Positions 1-8,663 of a stretch of 64,000 nt of DNA are shown piece after piece. This DNA comes from Cellulomonas hominis (GTDB taxonomy: Bacteria; Actinomycetota; Actinomycetes; Actinomycetales; Cellulomonadaceae). The DNA lies in NCBI RefSeq assembly GCF_901521055.1, contig NZ_CABEGA010000001.1, forward strand, positions 148,492-212,491, in the 5' to 3' direction. The position numbers were made by a program, and so were the translations under genes. How positions within the stretch are numbered: the stretch's first letter is position 1; the number at the start of each line of letters is the position of its first letter. The notes beneath the pieces are model-generated. The model was not told where the DNA came from. It saw only the letters and a program-made list of their open reading frames with translations, and made no database searches.

Positions 1-1
1 G

Positions 2-115
2 CTCCAGTCGTTCGCGGCGAGCGCCGCCCAGCCACTGCCGCCCGCTCCGAGCCGCGGCCAGATGTACCGCGCGCTGATCCGGGCCGGCGGCGGGGCGCAC
101 GCGGTCCCGGCGTGA
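2..115 (+). CDS. C-terminal end of an unidentified protein (partial)
   Basis: An open frame enters from the left edge and ends at a TGA at 113-115, giving a 37-residue tail that is Ala/Pro-rich and ends GGAHAVPA. Nothing in this tail identifies a family. It ends just before the convergent TetR gene, so it probably belongs to a plus-strand gene lying mainly outside the window. Codon third positions are strongly G/C, as in the neighbouring genes, but the segment is too short to be sure it is coding. Confidence 0.4.
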   Translation, partial: LQSFAASAAQPLPPAPSRGQMYRALIRAGGGAHAVPA

Positions 116-119
116 CCTG

Positions 120-785
120 CTATCCGCCTGCGGCGTCTTCCGTCGGCGCCCGGTCGGCGGCGAGCTCCGGCGGCACCGGAGGCAGTGGCTCGTGGTCCGG
201 CGCGGGACGGAAGGCGTCCAGCAGGATCCGCGCGAGCCGCTCGCTCGCCGCAGCCCGGCTCCTGTCCAGCACCCGCGCAACCCCCGCGTTCGCCAGCGTC
301 GCGAGGAACAGGTCGGCGTGCTCGAGATCCTGGCGCACGGCACCCGCGCGACGCGCGCGATCGACCAGCAGGATGGACGCGCGGAAGGCGCGCGCGTGCT
401 CGGCGGCGAAGATCGTCGACCCGGAGAACGGCGCCATCAGCAGGTCCGCGAACGCCGGGTCGGCCGCCTGCTCCCGGAGCAGCATCGCGACGTAGCCGGC
501 GAACGCCGACCAGGCGTCGTCACGGGCCAGCTCGGCGGCCTCGACGGTCACGTCGGCGTACCGGCGCATCTTGTCCTCCATCACCGCCTGCACGAGCTCG
601 TCGCGGTGCGGGAACCGGCGGTAGAGCGTCCCGACCCCGACGCCGGCCTCGCGCGCCACGGCGGCCGGCGGCGCATCGGTCCCCTCCCGCGCGAACACCC
701 GTGCAGCAGCGGCGAGGATCGCCTGCCGGTTGCGCTCGGCGTCGGCGCGCAGCCCGCGTGCGGGCGCCTCCTCGGATGCAGTCAT
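120..785 (-). CDS. TetR/AcrR family transcriptional regulator
   Basis: 221 aa. The N-terminal HTH (about residues 15-65) reads NRQAILAAAARVFAREG followed by GVGVGTLYRRFPHRDELV, the classic TetR helix-turn-helix ending in a YRxFPxRxxL recognition segment. The C-terminal half is a variable helical ligand domain. It is divergent from the MDR oxidoreductase at 898 and likely represses it and itself. A TAGGTT -10 hexamer lies 7 nt upstream of the ATG, suggesting a leaderless transcript. The ligand cannot be told from sequence; an electrophile or quinone is plausible from the redox neighbours. Confidence 0.9.
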   Translation of the reverse strand: MTASEEAPARGLRADAERNRQAILAAAARVFAREGTDAPPAAVAREAGVGVGTLYRRFPHRDELVQAVMEDKMRRYADVTVEAAELARDDAWSAFAGYVAMLLREQAADPAFADLLMAPFSGSTIFAAEHARAFRASILLVDRARRAGAVRQDLEHADLFLATLANAGVARVLDRSRAAASERLARILLDAFRPAPDHEPLPPVPPELAADRAPTEDAAGG

Positions 786-792
786 GGCGGTG

Positions 793-798
793 AACCTA
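793..798 (-). promoter_or_regulatory. -10 hexamer of the TetR gene (leaderless type)
   Basis: TAGGTT on the minus strand, 7 nt before the ATG at 785. This matches the actinobacterial TANNNT -10 with the start site at or next to the initiator codon. No Shine-Dalgarno sequence is present. Confidence 0.45.
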
Positions 799-840
799 CC
801 CGGCCGGACCTAACTGGAATACATGCTCCGGATGAGGTGT

Positions 841-874
841 TAGGGTCGGACGAAGCGGAGCAACCGTTCCGCTT
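841..874 (+). promoter_or_regulatory. Promoter and TetR-type operator upstream of the MDR oxidoreductase
   Basis: TAGGGT at 841-846 is a -10 candidate. An inverted repeat AAGCGGA-N8-TCCGCTT (853-859 and 868-874) covers the expected start of transcription, as expected for repression by the divergent TetR protein. The assignment is by position; binding has not been shown. Confidence 0.45.
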
Positions 875-897
875 AGCAGCTTCTCGAGGAGTTCGTC

Positions 898-1830
898 ATG
901 CGTGCCATCGCCATCGCCGAGTCGGGCGCCCAGCCCCAGGTCCACGACGTCGCCACCCCGGAGCCCGCCGAGGGCGAGGTCCGCGTGCGGGTGCACGCCG
1001 CCTCGGTCAACGGGTTCGACCTGTCCGTCGCCGGCAGCCACCTGGTCGGGATGATGGAGCACCGCTTCCCCGTCGTCATCGGCAAGGACTTCGCCGGCGT
1101 CGTCGACGCGGTCGGGGCCGGCGTCGAGGGCTACGCGGTCGGGGACCGCGTGTTCGGTGTCGTCACCAAGGAGTACCTGGGCGACGGGTCCTTCGGCGAG
1201 TACGTCACGGTCCCGGTGGCCGTCGGCCTGGCGCACCTGCCGGCGTCGCTGAGCTTCACCGAGGGTGCCGCGCTCGGCCTGGCCGGGACCGCCGCCGTCG
1301 ACGCGATCGACGCCGCGCAGGTGCAGGCGGGGCAGACCGTGCTCGTCGCCGGGGCGACCGGCGGCGTCGGTAACCAGGCGGTGCAGCTGGCGGTGCACGC
1401 CGGTGCGACCGTCATCGCCACCGCGCACAGCGACGCCGAGCGCGACCTGGTCACCCGCCTGGGCGCGTCCGAGGTCGTCGACTACACCGAGGACGTCGCC
1501 GCGCAGGTCCTGGCCGCGCACCCGGGCGGCATCGACACGGTCCTGCACTTCGCGGGTGACCCGGCCGCCCTGCTCGCCGCGGTGCGCCCCGAGGGCCGCC
1601 TGGCCTCCACCCGCATCATGTCCGCCGACCAGCTGCCGTCCGAGCACGTCACCGTGGCCTCGGTCTACGCCACGCCCTCGCAGCAGACCCTCGAGGCGCT
1701 GGCCGACCACCGCGCCGCGGAGCGGACCACCGTCACGATCGAGCGCACCTACGCCCTCGAGGAGGTGCCGCAGGCGTTCGCCGACTTCGCCGCCGGCACC
1801 CTCGGCAAGCTCGTCATCACCATCGCCTGA
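898..1830 (+). CDS. NADP-dependent quinone oxidoreductase-like MDR protein
   Basis: 310 aa, usual length for zinc-free medium-chain dehydrogenases of the QOR/zeta-crystallin type. An N-terminal GroES-like fold (1-115: GKDFAGVVDAVGAGVEGY) is followed by a Rossmann domain with VLVAGATGGVGNQAVQLA at about 143-160. The C-terminal GTLGKLVITIA is typical of the family. A GAGGAG Shine-Dalgarno lies at 886-891. It probably reduces quinones or alpha,beta-unsaturated carbonyls with NADPH. The divergent TetR gene probably controls it. A strong hairpin follows at 1847-1879 and separates it from the flavin oxidoreductase gene. Confidence 0.88.
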   Translation: MRAIAIAESGAQPQVHDVATPEPAEGEVRVRVHAASVNGFDLSVAGSHLVGMMEHRFPVVIGKDFAGVVDAVGAGVEGYAVGDRVFGVVTKEYLGDGSFGEYVTVPVAVGLAHLPASLSFTEGAALGLAGTAAVDAIDAAQVQAGQTVLVAGATGGVGNQAVQLAVHAGATVIATAHSDAERDLVTRLGASEVVDYTEDVAAQVLAAHPGGIDTVLHFAGDPAALLAAVRPEGRLASTRIMSADQLPSEHVTVASVYATPSQQTLEALADHRAAERTTVTIERTYALEEVPQAFADFAAGTLGKLVITIA

Positions 1831-1846
1831 CCCACCCCCCTGGCTC

Positions 1847-1879
1847 GAGCAGGGGGCGGAGCCGCTCCGCCCCCTGCTC
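1847..1879 (+). terminator. Strong hairpin between oxidoreductase genes
   Basis: Perfect 15-bp stem GAGCAGGGGGCGGAG / CTCCGCCCCCTGCTC with a 3-nt loop, without a U-tract, in the 77-nt gap between two same-strand genes. It may end or reduce transcription into the LLM gene, or protect the upstream mRNA end. Confidence 0.6.
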
Positions 1880-1907
1880 CGGCCGCGACCCGCAGGACGG
1901 ACCCACC

Positions 1908-2960
1908 ATGGAGCTCGGAGTCTTCTCCCTCACCGACATCGCCGCCGACCCGAACGGTGGCCCGGCGCCGAGCGTCGGGCAGCGGATGGACGAGATCGTC
2001 GGCTACGGCGTGCTCGCCGACCGCCTCGGCCTGGACGTCTACGGCGTCGGTGAGCACCACACCCACCAGTACGCCGTCTCCTCGCCCGCGGTGACGCTCG
2101 CCGCCGTGGCGCAGGCCACCGAGCGCGTCCGGCTGATCACCACGGCGACCGTGCTCACCACGCTGGACCCCGTCCGCGTCTACCAGGACTTCGCCACCCT
2201 CGACCTGCTCAGCCACGGACGGGCCGAGGTCGTCGCCGGGCGCAGCGCATTCGCCGAGCCGTTCGCCCTGTTCGGCGTCGACCCCGCGGACCTGGACCGC
2301 ACCTACGCCGAGAAGCTCGATCTCCTGCTGCGGCTGCGCGACCAGGCGAACGTGACCTGGAGCGGGAGCACCCGCCCGCCGCTGCGCGACGCCGAGATCT
2401 CCCCGCGCGCGCACGTCGACCAGCTCCCGGTGTGGGTCGCCGTGGGCGGGACCCCGACCAGTGCGCAGCGCGCCGGGCGCCTCGGTCTGCCGATGATGCT
2501 CGGGCTGATCGGCGGCACGATCGGCCACGCCCGCCGCCTGGTCGACATCTACCGGATGTCCGGCGAGCAGGCCGGGCACGCGCCCGAGAGCCTGCGGGTG
2601 GGCATCACCAGCCACTTCTACGCCGGCGCCGACCCCGTCGCCGCGCGCAACGAGATCTACCCGTACTACCACCAGTACCTGTCCCCGCGGACGAACGGCG
2701 GACGCGGCTGGGAGGTCAGCCGGGCGCAGATGGACGCGCTGTCCGAGCGCGGCGGCGCGTTCATGGTCGGCGGCCCCGAGGAGCTGACCGAGAAGATCCT
2801 CGACCTGCAGACGGTGCTCGGCGTCGACCGGTTCGTCGGCCAGGTCGACTTCGGCGGCATGCCCCGCGCCATGGTCGAGGACTCCATCGCGCGGCTCGCC
2901 ACGGAGATCGCCCCCGCCGTGCGCGAGGCCGCGTCGGCCCCCGCCGGGACGCCGCGGTGA
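1908..2960 (+). CDS. LLM class flavin-dependent oxidoreductase
   Basis: 350 aa luciferase-like monooxygenase. It begins MELGVFSLTDIA and contains GVGEHH (about residue 46-51), the family's EHH segment, then a TATVLTTLDPVRVYQDFATLDLLSHGR block and GRSAFAEPF. A TIM-barrel fold using FMN or F420 is expected. The gene overlaps the next start by 4 nt (GTGA), so the two are translationally coupled. That partner looks like an F420-reductase-type protein, which favours F420 or reduced flavin as cofactor, but the substrate is unknown. Confidence 0.88.
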   Translation: MELGVFSLTDIAADPNGGPAPSVGQRMDEIVGYGVLADRLGLDVYGVGEHHTHQYAVSSPAVTLAAVAQATERVRLITTATVLTTLDPVRVYQDFATLDLLSHGRAEVVAGRSAFAEPFALFGVDPADLDRTYAEKLDLLLRLRDQANVTWSGSTRPPLRDAEISPRAHVDQLPVWVAVGGTPTSAQRAGRLGLPMMLGLIGGTIGHARRLVDIYRMSGEQAGHAPESLRVGITSHFYAGADPVAARNEIYPYYHQYLSPRTNGGRGWEVSRAQMDALSERGGAFMVGGPEELTEKILDLQTVLGVDRFVGQVDFGGMPRAMVEDSIARLATEIAPAVREAASAPAGTPR

Positions 2961-3634
2961 CCGGGCGCGACGGCACGGAGCGCCCGGTCGGGACCATCGG
3001 GGTGCTCGGCGCCGGACGCGTCGGCACCGCGGTCGCCCGCCAGGCGCTCCGCGGAGGCTACGACGTGCTGATCGCGGCCTCCGGCGATCCCGCCGACATC
3101 GAGCTGATCGTGGGCGTGATGGCGCCGGGAGCGCAGGCCGTCACCGCCGCCGAGGCGGCGGCCCGCAGCGACGTGGTCATCCTGTCCCTGCCGCTGCGCC
3201 GGTACCGCACGCTCGACCCGTCCACACTGCGTGGCAAGGTCGTCGTCGACGCGATGAACTCCTGGCCCGAGACCGACGGGGACATCCCCGAGCTCGCCGA
3301 CGCGCCGTCCTCCTCCGAGATGGTCCAGGCGTTCCTCACCGGCGCGCGCGTGGTCAAGACGCTCAACCACATCGGTTACCACGAGCTGGAGACCGACGGC
3401 ACCCCGCCGGGCACGCCCGCGCGACGGGCGCTGGCGGTCGCCGGCGACGACCCCGCCGCCCGCGGCGTGGTCATGGGACTGATCGAGCAGATCGGCTACG
3501 ACGCCGTCGACGCCGGCCCGCTGGCCGCGGGAGCCGCCCTCGAGCCGGGCACCCCCGTGTTCGACGGCCGGCACGACGCCGCCGGCCTGCGCGCCCTGCT
3601 GACGGCTGGTCGGGCCGCGGCCACGGCGGCGTGA
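2957..3634 (+). CDS. NADPH-dependent F420 reductase-like NAD(P)-binding protein
   Basis: 225 aa from a GTG start that overlaps the LLM stop codon (GTGA). An upstream extension of the frame lies inside the LLM gene and is not real. The N-terminal Rossmann motif GVLGAGRVGTAVARQALRGG (about 15-34) and MNSWPETDGDIPELADAPSS match the NADP_F420 family (Fno-like). KTLNHIGYHEL is also typical. It likely moves hydride between NADP and a deazaflavin or flavin used by the upstream monooxygenase. The role is inferred from coupling and family. Confidence 0.82.
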   Translation: MTGRDGTERPVGTIGVLGAGRVGTAVARQALRGGYDVLIAASGDPADIELIVGVMAPGAQAVTAAEAAARSDVVILSLPLRRYRTLDPSTLRGKVVVDAMNSWPETDGDIPELADAPSSSEMVQAFLTGARVVKTLNHIGYHELETDGTPPGTPARRALAVAGDDPAARGVVMGLIEQIGYDAVDAGPLAAGAALEPGTPVFDGRHDAAGLRALLTAGRAAATAA

Positions 3635-3750
3635 CGGCGACCTCCTCGAGGAGCAGTCTCGACCCCTGCGCCCCTCGGGCCGGAGCGCGCACTCCCCCTG
3701 CGCCGCTCCGGTCCGAGGTCCCTTCGCACCCGCGCACCACGGAGGACCAG

Positions 3751-4155
3751 ATGAGACCACGCACGCTGCTGGGCGCGGTGGGAGCGGCCACGGCCGTCTC
3801 CGGCTTCGCCGCCGACTGGAACCGCACGCACCTGTTCAACCCCGCCTGGCCGCCGCACGCCAGGTTCCACGACGCCCAGACGATCACCACCGCCGCGTTC
3901 CTCGGCTCCGCCGCGGTCGCGGTGCTGCGGCACCCGGATCCGCGCGCTGCCACCGTGAGCGCCGGCCTGACCGGCGCGTTCTGGGCCTCCGTCGCCGCCA
4001 GCTTCCTGTACCCGGGCACGGGCGGCCTGGGAGCCGAGCGGCCTGACCTGATCCCGCACGTCGGCAGGTTCCCCGTCGACGAGCGGGTCGCCGCCGGGGC
4101 GATGCTGGCGCTGACCGCTGCCGGCTGGGTCCGGGCGCGGCGCGGCCGCGGCTGA
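3751..4155 (+). CDS. Small membrane protein, DUF6640-like
   Basis: 134 aa from ATG at 3751, chosen because GGAGG lies at 3741-3745; an upstream in-frame ATG at 3631 has no good ribosome site. About four hydrophobic segments. The conserved stretch FAADWNRTHLFNP followed by WPPHARFHDAQTI resembles a family I recall as DUF6640 (function unknown), in which a DWNxTHLFNPxWxPHxxFHD motif sits after the first membrane segment. It is separated from the redox cassette by 116 nt and ends before a bidirectional terminator. Confidence 0.75.
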   Translation: MRPRTLLGAVGAATAVSGFAADWNRTHLFNPAWPPHARFHDAQTITTAAFLGSAAVAVLRHPDPRAATVSAGLTGAFWASVAASFLYPGTGGLGAERPDLIPHVGRFPVDERVAAGAMLALTAAGWVRARRGRG

Positions 4156-4186
4156 CCGGCGGTCGTCCGCGGGTCCCGGCGGGTGT

Positions 4187-4220
4187 CGGCCGGCCGTGGC
4201 TGCGTGCTCACGGCCGGCCG
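4187..4220. terminator. Bidirectional terminator between convergent genes
   Basis: Perfect 12-bp stem CGGCCGGCCGTG / CACGGCCGGCCG with a 10-nt loop, placed between the plus-strand gene ending at 4155 and the minus-strand GH3 gene ending at 4234. Confidence 0.65.
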
Positions 4221-4233
4221 GCGCCCACGGACC

Positions 4234-6018
4234 TCAGCTGTAGCGCAGCCCGTGGCCGAACCGGAACAGCGGGTCGGCGGTGTCGAACGGCACGTCCGGC
4301 CGGCTCGCCCGGACCGCGTCCATGCTGCTCGGCAGGTCGAACGGGAGCCGTCCCTGCGGCTCGGCGGCACCGACGAGCACGTCCAGCAGCGCCGACGGGC
4401 TGGCGCCGTAGGTCGCGGTGACGGCCGCGACGTCGTGCACGAACGGGGTGAGGATCGCCGGGCGGTCCAGGAACACGTCCACGATCGTCGGAACCGCCGC
4501 CGCGACCTCCCGGACGTGCGCCACCTGGTCCTCGGAGAAATCCAGCGACCCGGAGTGGAACAGGTTCTCGAACGTCGCGCTCCGCTCCTCGTACGGGGCC
4601 TGCAGCCGCAGGATCGCCACGTCGGCCTCGTGCGGGTCCGTCACCACGACCCCGTACGCACCGGCGACCTCGGCGTCGATGCCCTCGACGTACAGCTTCA
4701 GGCCCCCGCGCAGCGGCAGCGTCGGACGGCCGTCGGCCACCGTGTTGGTCACGAGCGTCACGGACGCGCGCTGCGCCGCCTGCCCCGCAGCCACGAACTC
4801 GGCGTTGCCGACCACGCGCCGGGCCCGCTCGATGTCGACGTAGCGCTGGTCGTCGAACAGGCCGAGCACGAACTTCTCGCGCAGGACGCGGCGGGCGGAC
4901 ACGTCGATGCGGTCCTCGCCGAGGTCGCCGGACCGCACCAGGTCGACCAGCAGCTCGGGGCACGCCTCGCCGCCGAACTGGTCGACCCCGGCCTCGAGGA
5001 CCTTGAGCATCCGCTCGCGCGGCGTCAGGTGCTCCACCCCCCAGGCCCGGGCAGGGAACGGCTCGCCGAACACCGAGTTGTCGGTGATCAGCCCCCAGTC
5101 GGTGCAGACGACTCCCTCGAACCCGTACCGATCCCGGAGCAGGCCGGTGATGACGCTCTTGTTGAACCCGAAGCCGACCTCCTCGTACTCGGTCCCGACC
5201 GGCATCCCGTAGTACGGCATGATCTGGCTGGTCCCGGCGGCGAACGCCGCCTCGAAGGGCTTGAGGTGGTGCTCGAACAGGCCACCGGGGTACACCTGCT
5301 CGCGACCGTGCGCGAAGTGCGCGTCCTCCCCGTCGAGCTGCGGACCGCCGCCCGGGAAGTGCTTGGTCATCGTCGCGACCGAGGCCGCGCCGAGCTGCGA
5401 CCCCTGGAAGCCGCGGATGTAAGCGGCACCCAGCCGGGACGTCAGGTCGACGTCCTCCCCGAAGGTCTGCAGCTGGCGGGACCAGCGCGGCTCGGTCGCG
5501 AGGTCGATCTGCGGGTGCAGCGCGACGCGGATGCCCACGGCCGTGTACTCCTGGCGCGCGATGTCGGCGAACCGCTCGACCAGGGCCTCGTCGCCGATCG
5601 CGGCCAGCCCGAGCGGCTCGGGCCAGAGCGAGAAGGTGTCGGTCGCGACTCCCATGAGCGGGTTGTCGGTGTACGAGTGCCGGGGATCGCTGGAGATGGT
5701 GACCGGGATGCCCAGGCGTGTCGAGGCGGCGAGCTCCTGGAGCCGGTTGTGCCACGTCGCCATGGCCTCGACGGTGGGTGCCGTGCCGAGGATGTTGAAG
5801 TGGGTCATCAGCCGGCCGGTGACGTACTCCTCGTTGCTCGGGAGGCCGAACACCGGGTCCCCGTCGCTGAGCTCGCCGTCCGGACCCATGCTGATCATGG
5901 TCTGGAACAGCAGTCCGGCCTTCTCCTCGAGGGTCATCTGCGCCAGGAGGCGCTCGACGCGCTCGTCGACGGGCAGCGCCGGGTCGAGGTGGGTGGTGTC
6001 GATGCTGGACGTGGTCAC
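4234..6018 (-). CDS. Glycoside hydrolase family 3 beta-glucosidase
   Basis: 594 aa from a GTG that overlaps the MFS stop (GTGA). Family 3 N-terminal barrel: MTLEEKAGLLFQ near residue 29, TKHFPGGGPQLDGEDAH near 215, and nucleophile segment VVCTDWGLITDN (Asp about 306). A C-terminal GH3_C domain ends LPFDLPSSMDAV and DPLFRFGHGLRYS. No signal peptide, so it acts in the cytosol on glycosides brought in by the coupled MFS transporter. It is shorter than BglX-type enzymes and lacks a fibronectin-like domain. The unusual KHFPGGG and missing SDWG (TDWG instead) leave the exact substrate open. Confidence 0.9.
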   Translation of the reverse strand: MTTSSIDTTHLDPALPVDERVERLLAQMTLEEKAGLLFQTMISMGPDGELSDGDPVFGLPSNEEYVTGRLMTHFNILGTAPTVEAMATWHNRLQELAASTRLGIPVTISSDPRHSYTDNPLMGVATDTFSLWPEPLGLAAIGDEALVERFADIARQEYTAVGIRVALHPQIDLATEPRWSRQLQTFGEDVDLTSRLGAAYIRGFQGSQLGAASVATMTKHFPGGGPQLDGEDAHFAHGREQVYPGGLFEHHLKPFEAAFAAGTSQIMPYYGMPVGTEYEEVGFGFNKSVITGLLRDRYGFEGVVCTDWGLITDNSVFGEPFPARAWGVEHLTPRERMLKVLEAGVDQFGGEACPELLVDLVRSGDLGEDRIDVSARRVLREKFVLGLFDDQRYVDIERARRVVGNAEFVAAGQAAQRASVTLVTNTVADGRPTLPLRGGLKLYVEGIDAEVAGAYGVVVTDPHEADVAILRLQAPYEERSATFENLFHSGSLDFSEDQVAHVREVAAAVPTIVDVFLDRPAILTPFVHDVAAVTATYGASPSALLDVLVGAAEPQGRLPFDLPSSMDAVRASRPDVPFDTADPLFRFGHGLRYS

Positions 6019-7298
6019 TTCACTCCCTTGATGCGGTACACGAGGATGGCGCCGGCCAGAGCGACGAGGGCGCCGAACAGGTAGAACGTGGCGTAACCGC
6101 CGAGGGCCGTCGTAGCCCCGAAGGCGATGATCACGGGGGCGATCGACGGTGCGAGCGACTGCGGCAGGGCGTTGGCCATGTTGAGCACGCCGAGGTCCTT
6201 GGCGGCGTCGTCGGGGTTCGGGAGCACCTGTGTCGCCAGCGCGAGGTCCACCGACATGAACGAGCCCACACCCAGCCCGACGATCGCCTGGCCGACCACC
6301 ACCGCCGTCACGCTGGGCGCGAACGCCAGGACGACCAGGCCCACGACCATGATCAGGCCCGCGACGGCGACGAACGGGCGCCGCTTGCCGACCTTGTCCG
6401 ACAGGATCCCGCCGAGCGGCCCCGAGACGGCCAGGGCACCCATGAAGGCGACGTTCGCCAGGAGGACGGCCTGGATCGCGTCCTGCTCCCCGAGGTCGAA
6501 CTGCTCGGTCAGGTAGAACGGCAGGAAGGTGGCGACTCCGGCGTAGCCGAACATCACCAGGAACTTCGTCAGCCAGGTCCACCCGAAGTCGGGGTGCTTG
6601 ACCGGGTTGAACACGAACGACCCGAGGAACTCCTTGACGGTGAACGCCGTTGCCGGCCGCTCCGTCAGGACCCGGTCGGGCAGCGCGCGGGCGAACACCA
6701 GGACGAGCGCGACGGCGACGACAGCCGGGACCGTGAACCGGGCGAAGTCGCCCGGCAGCACGTTGGCGACCGCAGTGCCGACGAGCATGCCGACCGGCCC
6801 TGCGAGGCCGACGATGCCGGAGACCATCCCGCGCCGAGCCGTGGGCACCTGGTCCGGGACCGTGGCGTTGGCGACAGCGAGCACGGCATTCATCGCGGCC
6901 TGAGCCACGCACCACGCGATCAGCACGAGCCACACGCTCGTCGCGACCCCGATGACCATGAACGCGAAGAGCCCGGTGAGAACCCCGCCGACCAGCCACG
7001 GGCGTCGCATGCCCCAGCGCGACGTCGTGCGGTCGGACAGCCGTCCCGCGAGCGGGTTGGTGATCAGGGCGAACACAGCACCGACGCCAGTGACGAGCCC
7101 GAGGGCCGAGGTCGCCTGTGCCGACGTGGCGGTGATGTGCTGCAGCTTGAACGCCAGCGTCACGAGCGCCGGGGTCATGAGCGCGAGCATGATCCCGAAG
7201 TTCGCAGCGGCGAAGGTGGGCACGTAGCCGCGCGGTGCACGCGCGGCCTCACTGGACGACGGCACGGCCGTGGTCGCGGTGAGTGACGACTCTGTCAT
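6015..7298 (-). CDS. MFS transporter, probable glycoside importer
   Basis: 427 aa, about 12 membrane segments. Start at ATG 7298 because AAGGAG lies just upstream; the frame extends further but without a ribosome site. The inter-helix motif GRLSDRTTSRWGMRRPW (around residue 73-89) is a GxxxDRTxxRxGxRRP loop seen in sugar MFS and GPH-like carriers, and a second half-loop reads GGILSDKVGKRRPF. Its stop overlaps the GH3 start, so transporter and beta-glucosidase form one operon. The divergent tandem TetR protein most likely controls it. Confidence 0.88.
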   Translation of the reverse strand: MTESSLTATTAVPSSSEAARAPRGYVPTFAAANFGIMLALMTPALVTLAFKLQHITATSAQATSALGLVTGVGAVFALITNPLAGRLSDRTTSRWGMRRPWLVGGVLTGLFAFMVIGVATSVWLVLIAWCVAQAAMNAVLAVANATVPDQVPTARRGMVSGIVGLAGPVGMLVGTAVANVLPGDFARFTVPAVVAVALVLVFARALPDRVLTERPATAFTVKEFLGSFVFNPVKHPDFGWTWLTKFLVMFGYAGVATFLPFYLTEQFDLGEQDAIQAVLLANVAFMGALAVSGPLGGILSDKVGKRRPFVAVAGLIMVVGLVVLAFAPSVTAVVVGQAIVGLGVGSFMSVDLALATQVLPNPDDAAKDLGVLNMANALPQSLAPSIAPVIIAFGATTALGGYATFYLFGALVALAGAILVYRIKGVK

Positions 7299-7354
7299 GG
7301 CTGAGCTCCTTGGACGGCGCCTCCGTCGGCGCGGGTGCGCCAAGTGAAACAGGT

Positions 7355-7393
7355 GGTAACTCAAAATGCAACGCCCGGTAACTCACGTAGGAT
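7355..7393. promoter_or_regulatory. Direct-repeat operator and -10 in the MFS/TetR divergent region
   Basis: GGTAACTCA occurs at 7355-7363 and again at 7377-7385, an offset of 22 bp or two helical turns, in the 101-bp space between the MFS and tandem-TetR genes. The second copy abuts TAGGAT (7388-7393), a -10 that lies 6 nt before the ATG at 7400, so that gene is likely leaderless. Binding of either repeat by the double TetR protein would block its own promoter. This is inference from position. Confidence 0.5.
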
Positions 7394-7399
7394 GACCGC

Positions 7400-8644
7400 A
7401 TGAGCGACGCTGCGACCGACGTCCGACCGACGAGGTCGCGCGAGGACTCGACGGCCCGCACCCGCGAGGCGATCGTCGAGGCCGCCGCCACGCTGTTCGC
7501 CGAACGCGGGTACCGCGCGGTGTCGCTGCGCGAGATCGCCGCGGCAGCCGGCATCAGCCACCCGGGCCTGCTGCGGCACTTCTCCTCCGGTGACGACCTG
7601 CTCCGCGCGGTCGTCGACCGGCTGGACGACGCCAACCGGCGCCTGCCGTCCTCCGAGGCGACGTCGCTCGACGCGTTCGTCCACGTCGCCCGCCGGAACG
7701 CCGCGACCCCGGGCTACTCCTCGCTGCTCCTCGGCCTCGTCGGCCTGGCCGTGTACCCCGACCACCCCGAGCACGCCGCGGTGGCCGCACGGTACGGGGC
7801 GGCGCGTGCGCAGTTCGCGGACGTCTTCCGTCTGCGCGCGTCCGACCTGGGCGGGGGGCTCGACCCCGTCGCCGAGGGTGTGCGCACGGCCGCGGCGTGG
7901 GACGGCCTCCAGCTGATCTCGCTCTACCTCCCTGAGATCCAGGTCCCCGACGCGCTGCGGCGACGTCTGGTCTCACTGGGCACCGGAGCGACCGCGGACC
8001 CCATGCCGCCACTCCCCCCGTCAGACCCGCGGACAGCCACGTCGCCCCGAGCGCCCGGGTACGCCAGCGGACGGGCGCGGCGCGCGCAGATCCTCGCGGC
8101 CGCCAGCGACCAGTTCGCCAGGTCCGGCTACCACGGCGCGAGCCTGCGGGAGATCGCGGCGATGGTCGGCACGGGCGCGTCCACGCTCAAGCACCACTTC
8201 GGTGACAAGGAACGCCTGCTGGTCGCCGTGCTGGAGCGGCAGGAACAGGCCCTCGCGGAGGGTCGGGAGGGATCGAGCACCTTGTGGACCCTGCCAGCGC
8301 GGGTGGCACGCAACCTGGAGGCGACGGCGGGCCTGATCCAGCTGCAGACCACGCTGTGCACCGAGGCCTCGGTGCCGTCCCACCCCGCCCACCCGTACTT
8401 CGCCGAGCGCTACCGCACGCTCATCGCCTCGTTCGCCGAGGACGTGGAGCATGCGCAGGCGTCGGGCACAGTCCCTCCGGACCGAGACCCCTGGTTCGAG
8501 GCGCTCTGGGTCACGGGCCTGCTCGACGGCCTCCACATGCAGTGGTTCTACGCCCCTGACGCGGTCGGTCCGGGAGCGCTCATCGCAGGACACCTCGAGC
8601 GGCTGCGGTCGTCTGCGGCCACGGCGGGCGCCGCGCCACGGTGA
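7400..8644 (+). CDS. Tandem (double-headed) TetR-family regulator
   Basis: 414 aa, about twice a normal TetR protein. First HTH at about 20-70 (REAIVEAAATLFAERG, then GISHPGLLRHFSSGDDLLRAV) with its own ligand domain to about 195. After a Pro-rich linker (PMPPLPPSDP) a second complete HTH starts near residue 222 (RRAQILAAASDQFARSG, then GTGASTLKHHFGDKERLL) with a second ligand domain. One continuous frame has both halves intact, so this is a fusion and not an error. It is divergent from the MFS-GH3 operon. A single chain carrying two TetR units could bind direct instead of inverted repeats. Confidence 0.88.
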   Translation: MSDAATDVRPTRSREDSTARTREAIVEAAATLFAERGYRAVSLREIAAAAGISHPGLLRHFSSGDDLLRAVVDRLDDANRRLPSSEATSLDAFVHVARRNAATPGYSSLLLGLVGLAVYPDHPEHAAVAARYGAARAQFADVFRLRASDLGGGLDPVAEGVRTAAAWDGLQLISLYLPEIQVPDALRRRLVSLGTGATADPMPPLPPSDPRTATSPRAPGYASGRARRAQILAAASDQFARSGYHGASLREIAAMVGTGASTLKHHFGDKERLLVAVLERQEQALAEGREGSSTLWTLPARVARNLEATAGLIQLQTTLCTEASVPSHPAHPYFAERYRTLIASFAEDVEHAQASGTVPPDRDPWFEALWVTGLLDGLHMQWFYAPDAVGPGALIAGHLERLRSSAATAGAAPR

Positions 8645-8663
8645 CCACTCGGACGCGCCGTGC

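Noticed and set aside
3643..3656. ctcctcgaggag palindrome as an operator
   Set aside because: Short, self-complementary GC-rich sequence of a kind expected by chance; no regulator gene adjacent.
4183..6084. A 633-codon open frame on the plus strand
   Set aside because: It is antisense to the GH3 and MFS genes, is rich in Arg/Gly/Val with no domain, and arises from the high-GC codon bias. Other very long shadow frames (for example 28586-32413 before 31625, 40128-43694 plus) were left out for the same reason.
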